From Calliopsis andreniformis (taxonomy: Eukaryota; Arthropoda; Insecta; Hymenoptera; Andrenidae), in NCBI RefSeq assembly GCF_051401765.1, contig NW_027480429.1, positions 14,822,157-14,886,156 of the forward strand: 64,000 nucleotides of DNA, read 5' to 3'. Below, piece after piece: positions 13,380-25,679 of the stretch. Position 1 is the stretch's first letter, and the number at the start of each line of letters is the position of its first letter. The notes below the pieces were generated by a model that searched no databases, was not told the DNA's origin, and worked only from the letters and a program-made list of their open reading frames with translations. A program made the position numbers and the translations under genes.

Positions 13380-16300
13380 GGCCTTAGAAGTCAACGCCAG
13401 ATGCATAAAATACAATAACGATGCAACAGTTTTTCCATCGTATAACAGGAATAATTGCAACCAGTTTGAAAGTGATGGTCATTTCTACGTTCCGGGCAAC
13501 CTAGGCTTCACTCTAGGGCGTTGCTCCACCAGATCGGATAGATAAGGCCTTAGCAGTCAACGCCGGAAGCATAAAATACGATATAAATACAGCAGCTTTT
13601 CCATCGTATAAAACGAATAATTGCAACCAGCGTGATAGTTATGCTCATTTCTACGTAACGGGCAACCTAGGCATCACCCTAGGGCGTTGCTCCAACAGAT
13701 TGAATAGTTAGGGCCTTAAAAGTCAATGCCCGAAGCATAAAATGCAATAAAAATACAACAGTTTTTCCAACGTATAACAGGAATAATTGCAACCAGTGTG
13801 AAAGTAATGGTCATTTCTACGTTCCCGGCAACGTAGGTTTCACTCTAGGGCGTTGATCCACCAGAGGGAATAGTTAGGGCCTAAGAAGTCAACGCCAGAA
13901 GCATAAAATACAATATAAATGTAAGAGTTTTTCCATTGTATAAAACGAATAATAGCAACCAGTGTGAAAGTTATTGTCATTTCTACGTTCCGGGCAACCT
14001 AGGCTTCACTCTAGGGTGTTGTTCCACCAGATCAAACAGGTAGGACCATAGAAGTCAACGCCCGAAGCATAAAATACAATATAAATACAACAGTTTTTCC
14101 ATCGTATAAAACGAATAATTGCAATCCGTATGAAACTTATGGTCATTTCTACGTTCCGGGCAACCTAGGCTTCACTGTATGGCGTTCTTCCACCACGTCG
14201 AATAGCTATGGCCTCAGAAGTCAACGCCTGAAGTATAAAATACAATAAAAATACAACAGTCTTTCCACCCTATAACAGGAATAATTGCAACCCGTGTGAA
14301 AGTAATGGTCATTTCCATGTTACGGGCAACCTAGGCTTCAATCTAGAGCGTTGCTCCACCAGATCGAATAGTTAGGGCCTTAGAAATCAACGCCAGAAGC
14401 ATAAAATACAATAAAGATGCAACAGTTTTTCCATCGTATAACAGGAATAACTGCAAACAGAATGAAAGTACTGGTCATTTCTACGTTCCGGGTAACCTTG
14501 GTTTCACTCTAGGGCGTTGCTCCACCAGATCGTATAGCTAGGGACTTAGAATTCAACGCCATAAGAATAAAATACAATATAAGTACAACAGTTTTTCCAT
14601 CGTATAAAATGAATAATTGCAACCAGTGTGAAAGTTATGGTCATTTCTACATTCCGAGAAACCTAGGCTTCACTCTAGGGCGTTGCTCCACCAGATCGAA
14701 TAGTTAGGGCCTTAGAAGTCCACGCCAGAAGCATAAAATACGATAAAGATGCAAAAGTTTTTCCATCGTATAAAACGAATAATTGCAACCAGTGTGAAAT
14801 TTATGGTCATTCCTACATTCCGAGCAACCTAGACTTCACTCTAGAACGTTGCTCCACCAGATCGAATAGCTAGGGACTTATAATTCATCGCTAAAAGCAT
14901 AAAATACAATTAAAATACAACAGTTTTTCCATCGTATAACAGGAATAATTGCAACCGGTGTGAAAGTAATGGTCATTTCTACGTTCCGAGCAACCTAGGC
15001 GTCACTCTAGGCCGTTGCTCCACCAGATCGAATAGCTAGGGACTTATAATTCATCGCTAAATGCATAAAATACAATTAAAATACAACAGTTTTTCCATCG
15101 TATAACAGGAATAATTGCAACCAGTGTGAAAGTTATGGACATTTTTACATTGCGGCCAACCTAGGCTCCACTCTAGGGCGTTGCTCCACCAGATCGAATA
15201 GTTAGGGCCTCAGAAGTCAACACCAGAAGCATAAAATACAATAATGATGCAACAGTTTTTCCATCGTTTAACAGGAATAACTGCAACCAGTGTGAATGTA
15301 CTGGTCATTTCTACGTTCCGGATAACCTGGGTTTCACTCTAGGGCGTTGCTCTACCAGATCGAAATAGCTAGGGACTTAGAAATCAACGCCAGAAGCATA
15401 AAATACAATATAAATACAACAGTTTTTCCATCATATAAAACGAGTAATTGCAACCAGGATTAAAGTTATGGTCATTTCTACTTTCCGGCAACCTAGGCTG
15501 CACCCTAGGGCGTTGCTCCAACAGACTGAATGGCTAGGGCCTTAGAAGTCAATGCCCGAGGCATAAAACGCAAAATAAGTAGAACAGTTTTTCCATCGTA
15601 TAAAACGAATAATTGCTACCAGTGTGAAAGTTATGGTCATTTCTACTTTCCGGGAAACCTAGGCTTCACCCTAGGGCGTTAATCCACCAGATGGAATGGT
15701 TAGGGCCTAAGAAGTCAACCCCACAAGCATAAAATACGATATAAATAAAGCAGCTTTTCCATCGTATAAAACGAATAATTGCAAACAGTTTGAAAGTGAT
15801 GGTCATTTCTACATTCCGAGCAACCTAGGTTTCACTCCAGGGCGTTGCTCCACCAGATCGAATAGTTATGTCCTAAGAAGTCAACGCCAGAAGCATAAAA
15901 TACGATATAAATACAACAGCTTTACCATCGTATAAAACGAATAATAGCAACCAGTGTGAAAGTTATGGTCATTTCTACGTTCCGGGCAACCTAGGCTTCA
16001 CTCTAGGGCGTTGCTCCACCAGATCAATCAGTTAGGGCCTTAGACGTCAACGCCCGAAGCATAAAATGCAAAATAAATAGAACAGTTTTTCCATTGTATA
16101 AAACGAATAATAGCAACCAGTGTGAAAGTTATTGTCATTTCTACGTTCCGGGCAACCTAGGCTTCACTCTAGGGCGTTGTTCCACCAGATCAAACGGTTA
16201 GGGCCATAGAAGTCAACGCCCGAAGCATAAAACCCAAAATAAATAGAACGGTTTTTCCATTGTATAAAACGAATAATTGCTACCAGTGTAAAAGTTATGG

Positions 16301-17459
16301 TCATTTCTACGTTCCGGGCAACCTACTCTTCACCCTAGGGCGTTGTTCCACCAGATCGAATAGTTAGGGCCTAAGAAGTGAACGCCAGAAGCATAAAATA
16401 CAATATAAATACAACAGTTTTTCCATCGTATAAAACGAATAATTGCAACCAGTATGAAACTTATGGTCATTTCTACGTTCCGGGCAACCTAGGCTTCACT
16501 GTATGGCGTTCTTCCACCACATCGAATAGCTATGGCCTCAGAAGTCAACGCCTGAAGTATAAAATACAATAAAAATACAACAGTCTTTCCACCCTATAAC
16601 AGGAATAATTGCAACCCGTGTGAAAGTGATGGTCATTTCTACGTTCCAGGCAACCTAGGCTTCACTCTAGGGCGTTGTTCCACAAAATCGAATAGTTAGG
16701 GCCTAAGAAGGCAACGCCCGAAGCATAAAATGATATATAAATAGAACAGTTTTTCCATCGTATAAAACGAATAATTGCTACCAGTGTGAAAGTTATGGTC
16801 ATTTCTACTTTCCGGGCAACCTAGGCTTCACCCTAGGGCGTTGTTCCACCAGATGGAATAGTTAGGGCCTAAGAAGTCAACGCCAGAAGCATAAAACACA
16901 ATAAAGATGCAAAAGCTTTTCCATCGTATAACAGGAATAACTGTAAACAGTGTGAAGGTAATGGTATGTTCTACGTTCCGGGCAACCTATGCTTCACTCT
17001 AGGGCGGTGCTCTACCAGATTAAATAGTTAATGCCTAAGAAGTCAACGCCAGATGCATAAAACACAATATAAATACAACAGCTTTTCCATCGTATATAAT
17101 GTATATTTGCAAACAGTGTGAAAGTATTGGTCATTTCCATGTTCCGGGCAACCTAGGCTTCACCCTTGGGCGTTGTTCCACCAGATCGAATAGTTAGGGC
17201 CTAAGAAGTCAACGCCAGAAGAATAAAATACAATATAAGTACAACAGTTTTTCCATCGTATAAAGTGAATAATTGCAAACATTGTGAAAGTAATGGTCAT
17301 TTCTACGTTCCGGGCAACCTAGGTTTCACTCGAGGGCGTCGCTCCAATAGGTCGAGTAGCTAGGGACTTAGAATTCAACGCCAGAAGGATGAAATACAAT
17401 ATATGTACAACAGCTTTTTCATCGTATAAAATGTATAATTGCAAACATTGTGAAAGTTA

Positions 17460-17905
17460 TGGTCATTTCTACTTTCCGGGCAGCCTAGGCTTCACCATAG
17501 GGCGCTGCTCCAACAGATTGAATAGTTAGGGCCTTAGAACTCAATGCCCGAAGCATAAAATGCAATAAAAGTACAACAGTTCTTCCACCATATAACAGGA
17601 ATAATTGCAACCAGTTTGAATGTGATAGTCATTTCTACGTTCCGGGCAACTTAGGCTTCACTCTAGGGCGTTGCTGCACCAGATCGAATAGCTAGGACCT
17701 TAGAGGTCAACGCCCGAAGCATAAAATACAAAATAAATGGAACATTTTTTCCATCGTATAAAACGAATAATTGCTACCAGTGTGAAAGATATGGTCATTT
17801 CTACGTTCCGGGCAACCTAGGCTTCACCCTAGGGCGCTGCTCCAACAGGTTGATTAGTTAGGGCCTTAGAAGTCAATGCCCGAAGCATAAAATGCAATAA
17901 AAATA
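17460..17905 (+). repeat. Part of block E, third copy
   Basis: About 2.7 monomers matching 10654-11099 at an offset of 6806 bp (41 units), including the CCATAGGGCGCTGCTCC and GTTGCTGCACCAG variants. Confidence 0.75.
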
Positions 17906-20519
17906 CAACAGCTTTTCCATCGTGTAGCAGGAATACTTTGCAACCAGTGTGATAGTAGTGGTCATTTCTACGTTCCGGGCAACCTAGGTTTCACTCCAGG
18001 GCGTTGCTCCACCAGGTCGAATAGTTACGGCCTAAGAAGTCAACGCCAGAAGCATAAAATACTATAAAGATGCAACAATTTTTCCATCGTATAAAACGAA
18101 TACTTGCCACCAGTGTGAAAGTTATGTTCATTTCTACGTTCCACGCAACCTGGGCTTTACTCTAGCGCGTTGTTCCACCAGATGGAATAGTTAGGGCCTA
18201 AGAAGTGAACGCCAGAAGCATAAAATACAATATAAATACAACAGTTTTTCCATCGTATAAAACGAATAATTGCAACCACTATGAAACTTATGGTCATTTC
18301 TACGTACCGGGCAACCTAGGCTTCACTCTAGGGCGGTGCTTCACCAAATCGAATATCTAGGGCCTTAGAAGTCAATGCCCGAAGCATAAAATACAAAATA
18401 AATAGAACAGTTTTTCCATCGTATAAAACGAATAATTGCTACCAGTGTGAAAGTTATGGTCATTTCTACTTTCCGGGCAACCTAGGTTTCACTCTAGGGC
18501 GTTGCTCCACCAGATCGAATAGGTAGGGCCTTAGAAGTCAACGCCCGAAGCATAAAATATAAAATAAATAGAACAGTTTTTCCATCCTATAAAACGAATA
18601 ATTGCTACCAGCGTGAAAGTTATGGTCATTTCTACTTTCCGGGCAACCTAGACTGCACCCTAGGGCGTTGTTCCACCAGATGGAACAGTTAGAGCCTAAG
18701 AAGTCAACGCCACAAGCATAAAAAACGATATAAATACAACAGCTTTTCCATCGTATAAAACGAATAATTGCAACCAGTGTGGAAGTTATGGTCATTTCTA
18801 CGTTCCGGGCAACCTAGGCTTCACTCCAGGGCGGTGCTTCACCAAATCGAATAGCTAGGGCCTTAGAAGTCAATGCCCGAAGCATAAAATACAAAATAAA
18901 TAGAACAGTTTTTCCACCGTATAAAACGAATAATTGCTACCAGTGTGAAAGTTATGGTCATTTCTACGTACCGGGCAACCTAGGCTACACTCTAGGGCGT
19001 TGCCCCACCAGATCGAATAGTTAGGGCCTTAGAAGTCAACGCCAGAAGCTTAAAATACAATATAAAGAAAACTGTTTTTCCATCGTATAAAAGGAAAAAT
19101 TGCTACCAGTGTGAAAGTTATGGTCATTTCTACGTTCCGCGCAATCGGGGCTTTACCTGAGGGCGTTGTTCCACCAGATGGAATAGTTAGGGCCTAAGAA
19201 GTCAACGCCAGAAGCATAAAAAACGATATAAATACAACAGCTTTTCCATCGTATAAAACGAATAATTGCAACCAGTGTGGAAGTTATGGTCATTTCTACG
19301 TTCCGGGCAACCTAGGTTTCACTCTAGGGCGGTGCTCCACCAAATCGAATAGCTAGGGCCTTAGAAGTCAACGCCAGAAGCATAAAATACAATAAAGATG
19401 CAACAGTTTTTCCATCGTATAACAGGAATAATTGCAACCGGTGTGAAAGTAATGGTCACTTCTACGTATCGGGCAACCTAGGTTTCACTCCAGGGCGTTG
19501 CTCCACCAGATCGAATAGTTAGGGCCTCAGAAGTCAACAACAGAAGCATAAAATACAATAATGATGCAACAGTTTTTCCATCGTTTAACAGGAATAATTG
19601 CAACCAGTGTGAATGTACTGGTCATTTCTACGTTCCGGATAACCTAGGTTTCACTCTAGGGCGTTGCTCTACCAGATCGAAATAGCTAGGGACTTAGAAA
19701 TCAACGCCAGAAGCATAAAATACAATATAAATACAACAGCTATACCATCGTATAAAACGAATAATTGCAACCAGTGTGAAAGTAATGGTCATTTCTACGT
19801 TCCGAGCAACCTAGGCGTCACTCTAGGGAGTTGCTCCTCCATATCGAATAGCTAGGGACTTATAATTCATCACTAAAAGCATAAAATACAATTAAAATAC
19901 AACAGTTTTTCCATCGTATAACAGGAATAATTGCAACTAGTGTGTAAGTAATGGTCATTTCTACGTTCCCAGCAACCTATGCGTCACTCTAGGGCGTTGC
20001 TCCACCAGACCGAATAGCTAGGGACTTAGAATTCAACGCCATAAGAATAAAACACAATATAAGTACAACAGTTTTTCCATCGTATAAAATGAATAATTGC
20101 AACCAGTGTGAAAGTTATGGTCATTTCTACATTCCGAGCAACCTAGGCTTCACTCTAGGGCGCTGCTCCACCTGATCGAATAGTTATCGCCTTAGAAGTC
20201 AACGCCAGAAGCTTAAAATACAATAAAGATGCAGCAGTTTTACGACCGTATAGCAGGAATAATTTGCAACCAGTGTGATAGTAGTGGTCATTTCTACGTA
20301 CCGGGCAACCTAGGTTTCACTCCAGGGCGTTGCTCCACCAGATCGAATAGCTACGGCCTAATAAGTCACCGCCAGAAGCATAATATACGATAAAGATGCA
20401 ACAGCTTTTCCATCGTATAAAACGAATAATTGCAACCAGTGTGAAAGTTATGGTCATTTCTACATTCCGAGCAACCTAGGCCTCACTCGAGGGCGTGGCT
20501 CCACCTGATCGAATAGTTA

Positions 20520-20686
20520 GGGCCTTAGAAGTCAACGCCAGAAGCATAAAATACAATAAAGATGCAACAGTTTTTCCATCGTATAGCAGGAATAATTTGC
20601 AACAAGTGTGATAGTAGTGGTCATTTCTACGTACAGGGCAACCTAGGTTTCACTCCAGGGCGTTGCTCCACCAGATCGAATAGTTA
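20520..20686 (+). repeat. Single-monomer gain (167 bp)
   Basis: This unit is absent at the matching point of the older or sister block (after about 12052). It is bounded on both sides by the same string GATCGAATAGTTA. It is the long variant with an extra T (ATAATTTGC) and resembles 11781-type monomers. Confidence 0.75.
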
Positions 20687-20916
20687 CGGCCTAAGAAGTC
20701 AACGCCAGAAGCATAAAATACGATAAAGATGCAACAGTTTTTCCATCGTATAAAACGAATAATTGCAACCAGTGTGAAAGTTATGGTCATTTCTACATTC
20801 CGAGCAACCTGGGCTTCACTCTAGGGCGTTGCTCCACCAGATCGAATAGTTAGGTCCTTAGAAGTCAACGCCAGAAGTATAAAATACGATATAAATACAA
20901 CAGCTTTTCCATCGTA

Positions 20917-22546
20917 TAAAAGGAATAATTGCAAACAGTGTGAAAGTAATGGTCATTTCCACATTCCGAGCAACCTAGGCTTCACTCTAGGGCGTTGCTC
21001 CACCAGATCGAATAGTTAGGTCCTTAAAAGTCAACGCCAGAAGTATAAAATACGATATAAATACAACAGCTTTTCCATCGTATAAAAGGAATAATTGCAA
21101 ACAGTGTGAAAGTAATGGTCATTTCTACATTCCGGGCAACCTACAGTTCACTCTACGGCGTTGTTCCACCAGATCGAATAGTTAGGGCCTAAGAAGTAAA
21201 CACCAGAAGAATAAAATATACAATAAATACAACAGCCTTTACACCGTATAAAACGAATAATTGCAACCTGTGTGAAGGTTATGGTCATATCTACGTTCCG
21301 GGCAACCTACGCTTCACCCTCGGTCGTTGTTCCACCAGATCGAATAGTTAGGGCCTAAGAAGTCAACGCCAGAAGCATAAAATACGATATAAATACAACA
21401 GCATTTCCATCGTATTAAATGAATAATGCAAACAGTGTGAAAGTAGTGGTCATTTCTACGTTCCGAGCAACCTAGGCTTCACTCTAGGGCGGTGCTCCAA
21501 CATATCGAATATCTACGGCCTTAGAAGTCTACGACTGAAGCATAATATACAATAAAAATACAACAGTCTTTTCATCGTATAACAGGAATAATTGCAACAA
21601 GCGTGATAGTAATGATCATTTCGGCGTTTCGGGCATCCTAGACTTATCTCTGAGGCATTGCTCCACCATATCGAATAGTTAGGGCCTAAGAAGTCAACGC
21701 CAGAAGCATAAAATACAATATAAATATAACAGTTTTTCCATCGTATAAAACGAATAATAGCAACCAGTGTGAAAGTTATGGTCATTTCTACGTTCCGGGC
21801 GACCTAGGCTTCACTGTAGGGCGTTGCTCCACCAGATCGAATAGTTAGGTCCTTAGAAGTCAACGCCAGAAGTAAAAAATACGATATAAATACAACAGCA
21901 TTTCCATCGTATAAAACGAATAATAGCAACCAGTGTGAAAGTTATGGTCATTTCTACGTTCCGGGCAACCTAGGCTTCACTCTAGGGCGTTGCTCCACCA
22001 GATCAAACAGTTAGGGCCTAAGAAGGCAACGCCCGAAGCATAAAATAATATATAAATAGAACAGTTTTTCCATCGTATACAACGAATAATTGCTACCAGT
22101 GTGAAAGTTATGGTCATTTCTACGTTCCGGGCAGCCCAGGCTTCACTCTAGGGCGTTGCTCCACCAGATGGAATGGTTAGGGCCTTAGAAGTCAACGCCA
22201 GAAGCATAAAACACAATAAAGATGCAACAGTTTTTCCATCGTATAACAGGAATAATTGCAACCAGTGTGAAGGGAATGGTATGTTCTACGTTCCGGGCAA
22301 CCTATGCTTCACTCTAGGGCGGTGCTCTACCAGATTAAATAGTTAGGGCCTAAGAAGTCAACGCCAGATGCATAAAACACAATATAAATACAACAGCTTC
22401 TCCATCGTATATAATGTATATTTGCAGACAGTGTGAAAGTAATGGTCATTTCCGTGTTCCGGGCAACCTAGGCTTCACCCTAGGGGGTTGTTCCACCAGA
22501 TCGAATAGTTAGGGCCTAAGAAGTCAACGCCAGAAGAATAAAATAC
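20917..22546 (+). repeat. Duplicated block A, copy 3
   Basis: Collinear with 1-1630 (offset 20916). Over its first 1.1 kb it also matches 12282-13379 (offset 8635). Confidence 0.85.
21236..21666 (+). repeat. D-B-C variant cassette 3
   Basis: Within block A copy 3. The last member of the left-arm set, which has GTGATAGTAATGATC in C. Confidence 0.85.
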
Positions 22547-22639
22547 AATGTAAGTACAACAGTTTTTCCGTCGTATAAAGTGAATAATTGCAAACATTGT
22601 GAAAGTAATTGTCATTTCTACGTTCCGGGCAACCTAGGA

Positions 22640-23208
22640 GTCACTCTAGGGCGTCGCTCCACCACACCTGATACCTACGGCCTTAGAAGTCAACCCCAGA
22701 TGAATAAAATACAATAAAGGTGCCACAGCTTTTCCATCGTATAAAACGAATAATTGCAACCAGTGTGAAAGTTATGGTCATTTCTACTTTCCGGGCAACC
22801 CAGGCTTCACCCAAGGGCGTTGCTCCACCAGATCGTATAGCTAGGGATTTAGAATTCAACGCCATAAGAATAAAATACAATATAAGTACAACAGTTTTTC
22901 CATCGTATAAAATGTATAATTGCAACCAGTGTGAAAGTTATGGTCATTTCTACATTCCGAGAAACCTAGGCTTCACTCTAGGGCGTTGCTCCACCAGATC
23001 GAATAGTTAGGGCCTTAGAAGTCCACGCCAGAAGCATAAAATACGATAAAGATGCAAAAGTTTTTCCATCGTATAAAACGAATAATTGCAACCAGCGTGA
23101 AATTTATGGTCATTCCTACATTCCGAGCAACCTAGACTTCACTCTAGAGCGTTGCTCCACCAGATCGAATAGTTAGGTCCTTAGAAGTCAACGCCAGAAG
23201 CATAAAAT
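22640..23208 (+). repeat. 9-monomer-offset duplication, copy 1
   Basis: About 3.4 monomers matching 24134-24702 at an offset of 1494 bp, including CACACCTGATACC and CCAGATCGTATAGC variants. It is followed by 23193-24283, which matches 2940-4030 (offset 20253). Confidence 0.82.
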
Positions 23209-24316
23209 ACAATATAAATATAACAGTTTTTCCATCGTATAAAACGAATAATAGCAACCAGTGTGAAAGTTATGGTCATTTCTACGTTCCGGGCGGCCCA
23301 GGCTTCACTCTAGGGCGTTGCTCCACCAGATGGAATGGTTAGGGCCTTAGAAGTCAACGCCAGAAGCATAAAACACAATAAAGATGCAACAGTTTTTCCA
23401 TCGTATAACAGGAGTAATTACAACCAGTGTGAACGGAAAGGTATGTTCTACGTTCCGGGCAACCTATGCTTCACTCTAGGGCGGTGCTCTACCAGATTAA
23501 ATAGTTAGGGCCTAAGAAGTCAACGCCAGATGCATAAAACGCAATATAAATGCAACAGCTTTTCCATCGTATATAATGTATATTTGCAAACAGTGTGAAA
23601 GTAATGGTCATTTCCATGTTCCGGGCAACCTAGTCTTCACTCTAGGGCGTTGTTCCGCCAGATCGAATAGTTAGGGCCTAAGAAGTCAACGCCAGAAGAA
23701 TAAAATACGATATAAGTACAAAAGTTATTCCATCGTATAAAATGAATAATTGCAAACATTGTGAAAGTAATGTTCATTTCTACGTTCCGGGCAACCAGGG
23801 CGTCACTCTAGGGCGTTGCTCCACCACACCTAATAGCTACGGCCTTAGAAGTCAACACCAGATGAATAAAATACAATAAAGATGCCACAGCTTTTCCATC
23901 GTATAAAACGAATAATTGCAACCAGTGTGAAAGTTATGGTCATTTCTACTTTCCGGGCAACCTAGGCTTCACCCTACGGCGTTGTTCCACAAGATCGAAC
24001 AGTTAGGGCCTATGAAGTCAACGCCAGAAGCATAAAATACAATATAAATATAACAGTTTTTCTAGCGTATAAAACGAATGATAGCAACCAGTGTAAAAGT
24101 TATGGTCATTTCTACGTTCCGGGCAACCTAGGCGTCACTCTAGGGCGTCGCTCCACCACACCTGATACCTACGGCCTTAGAAGTCAACCCCAGATGAATA
24201 AAATACAATAAAGGTGCCACAGCTTTTCCATCGTATAAAACGAATAATTGCAACCAGTGTGAAAGTTATGGTCATTTCTACTTTCCGGGCAACCCAGGCT
24301 TCACCCAAGGGCGTTG
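23193..24316 (+). repeat. Third copy of the end of block B
   Basis: Matches 2940-4030 (offset 20253) and, slightly further, 8583-9706 (offset 14610). All three carry the rare GGGCGGCCCAGGC and CTAGCGTATAAAACG variants. Confidence 0.82.
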
Positions 24317-24702
24317 CTCCACCAGATCGTATAGCTAGGGACTTAGAATTCAACGCCATAAGAATAAAATACAATATAAGTACAACAGTTTTTCCATCGT
24401 ATAAAATGTATAATTGCAACCAGTGTGAAAGTTATGGTCATTTCTACATTCCGAGAAACCTAGGCTTCACTCTAGGGCGTTGCTCCACCAGATCGAATAG
24501 TTAGGGCCTTAGAAGTCCACGCCAGAAGCATAAAATACGATAAAGATGCAAAAGTTTTTCCATCGTATAAAACGAATAATTGCAACCAGCGTGAAATTTA
24601 TGGTCATTCCAACATTCCGAGCAACCTAGACTTCACTCTAGAGCGTTGCTCCACCAGATCGAATAGTTAGGTCCTTAGCAGTCAACGCCAGAAGCATAAA
24701 AT
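24134..24702 (+). repeat. 9-monomer-offset duplication, copy 2
   Basis: Second copy of 22640-23208. It diverges near 24703, where AATACGATATAAATACAAC replaces AATACAATATAAATATAAC. Confidence 0.82.
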
Positions 24703-25679
24703 ACGATATAAATACAACAGTTTGTCCATCGTAGAACAGGAATATTTGCAACTAGTGCGAAAGTTACGGTCATTTCTGCGTTCCGGGCAACCTAGGCTTC
24801 ACTCTAGGGCGTTGCTCCACCAGATTCAACAGTTAGGGCCTTAGAAGTCAACGCCCGAAGCATAAAATACAAAATAAATGGAACCGTTTTTCCATTGTAT
24901 AAAACGAATAATAGCAACCAGTGTGAAAGTTATGGTCATTTCTACTTTCCGGGCAGCCTAGGCTTCATCATAGGGCGCTGCTCCAACAGATTGAATAGTT
25001 AGGGCCTTAGAGCTCAATGCCCGAAGCATAAAATGCAATAAAAGTACAACAGTTCTTCCATCATATAACAGGAATAATTGCAACCAGTTTGAATGTGATA
25101 GTCATTTCTACGTTCCGGGCAACTTAGGCTACACTCTAGGGCGTTGCTGCACCAGATCGAATAGCTAGGACCTTAGAAGTCAACGCCCGAAGCATAAAAT
25201 ACAAAATAAATGGAACATTTTTTCCATCGTATAAAACGAATAATTGCTACCAGTGTGAAAGTTATGGTCATTTCTACGTTCCGGGCAACCTAGGCTTCAC
25301 CCTAGGGCGCTGCTCCAACAGGTTGATTAGTTAGGGCCTTAAAAGTCAATGCCCGAAGCATAAAATGCAATAAAAGTACAACAGTTCTTCCATCATATAA
25401 CAGGAATAATTGCAACCAGTACGAAAGTAATGGTCATTTCCATGTTACGGGCAACCTAGGCTTCACTCTAGGGCGTTGCTCCACCAGATCGAATAGTTAG
25501 GGCCTTAGAAATCAACGCCAGAAGCATAAAATACAATAAAGATGCAACAGTTTTTCCATTGTATAAAACGAATAATTGCAAACAGTCTGAAAGTAATGGT
25601 CATTTCTACGTTCCAGGCAACCTAGGCTTCACTCTAGGGCGTTGTTCCACCAGATCGAATAGTTAGGGCCTAAGAAGTC
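24304..25679 (+). repeat. Duplicated block E, copy 2
   Basis: Collinear with 10025-11400. It diverges at about 25680, where this copy reads CACCGCCATAAG and the other CAACGCCAGAAG. Confidence 0.83.

Larger units (their letters stand above)
19948..22014 (+). repeat. Duplicated block F, copy 2 (one monomer longer)
   Basis: Collinear with 11480-13379 except for one added monomer at about 20520-20686. It overlaps block A copy 3. Confidence 0.83.

Noticed and set aside
22720..23010. Plus-strand open frame of 96 codons, repeated at 24214-24504
   Set aside because: It lies wholly within satellite and overlaps an open frame on the other strand. Its two copies are explained by the 1494-bp duplication.
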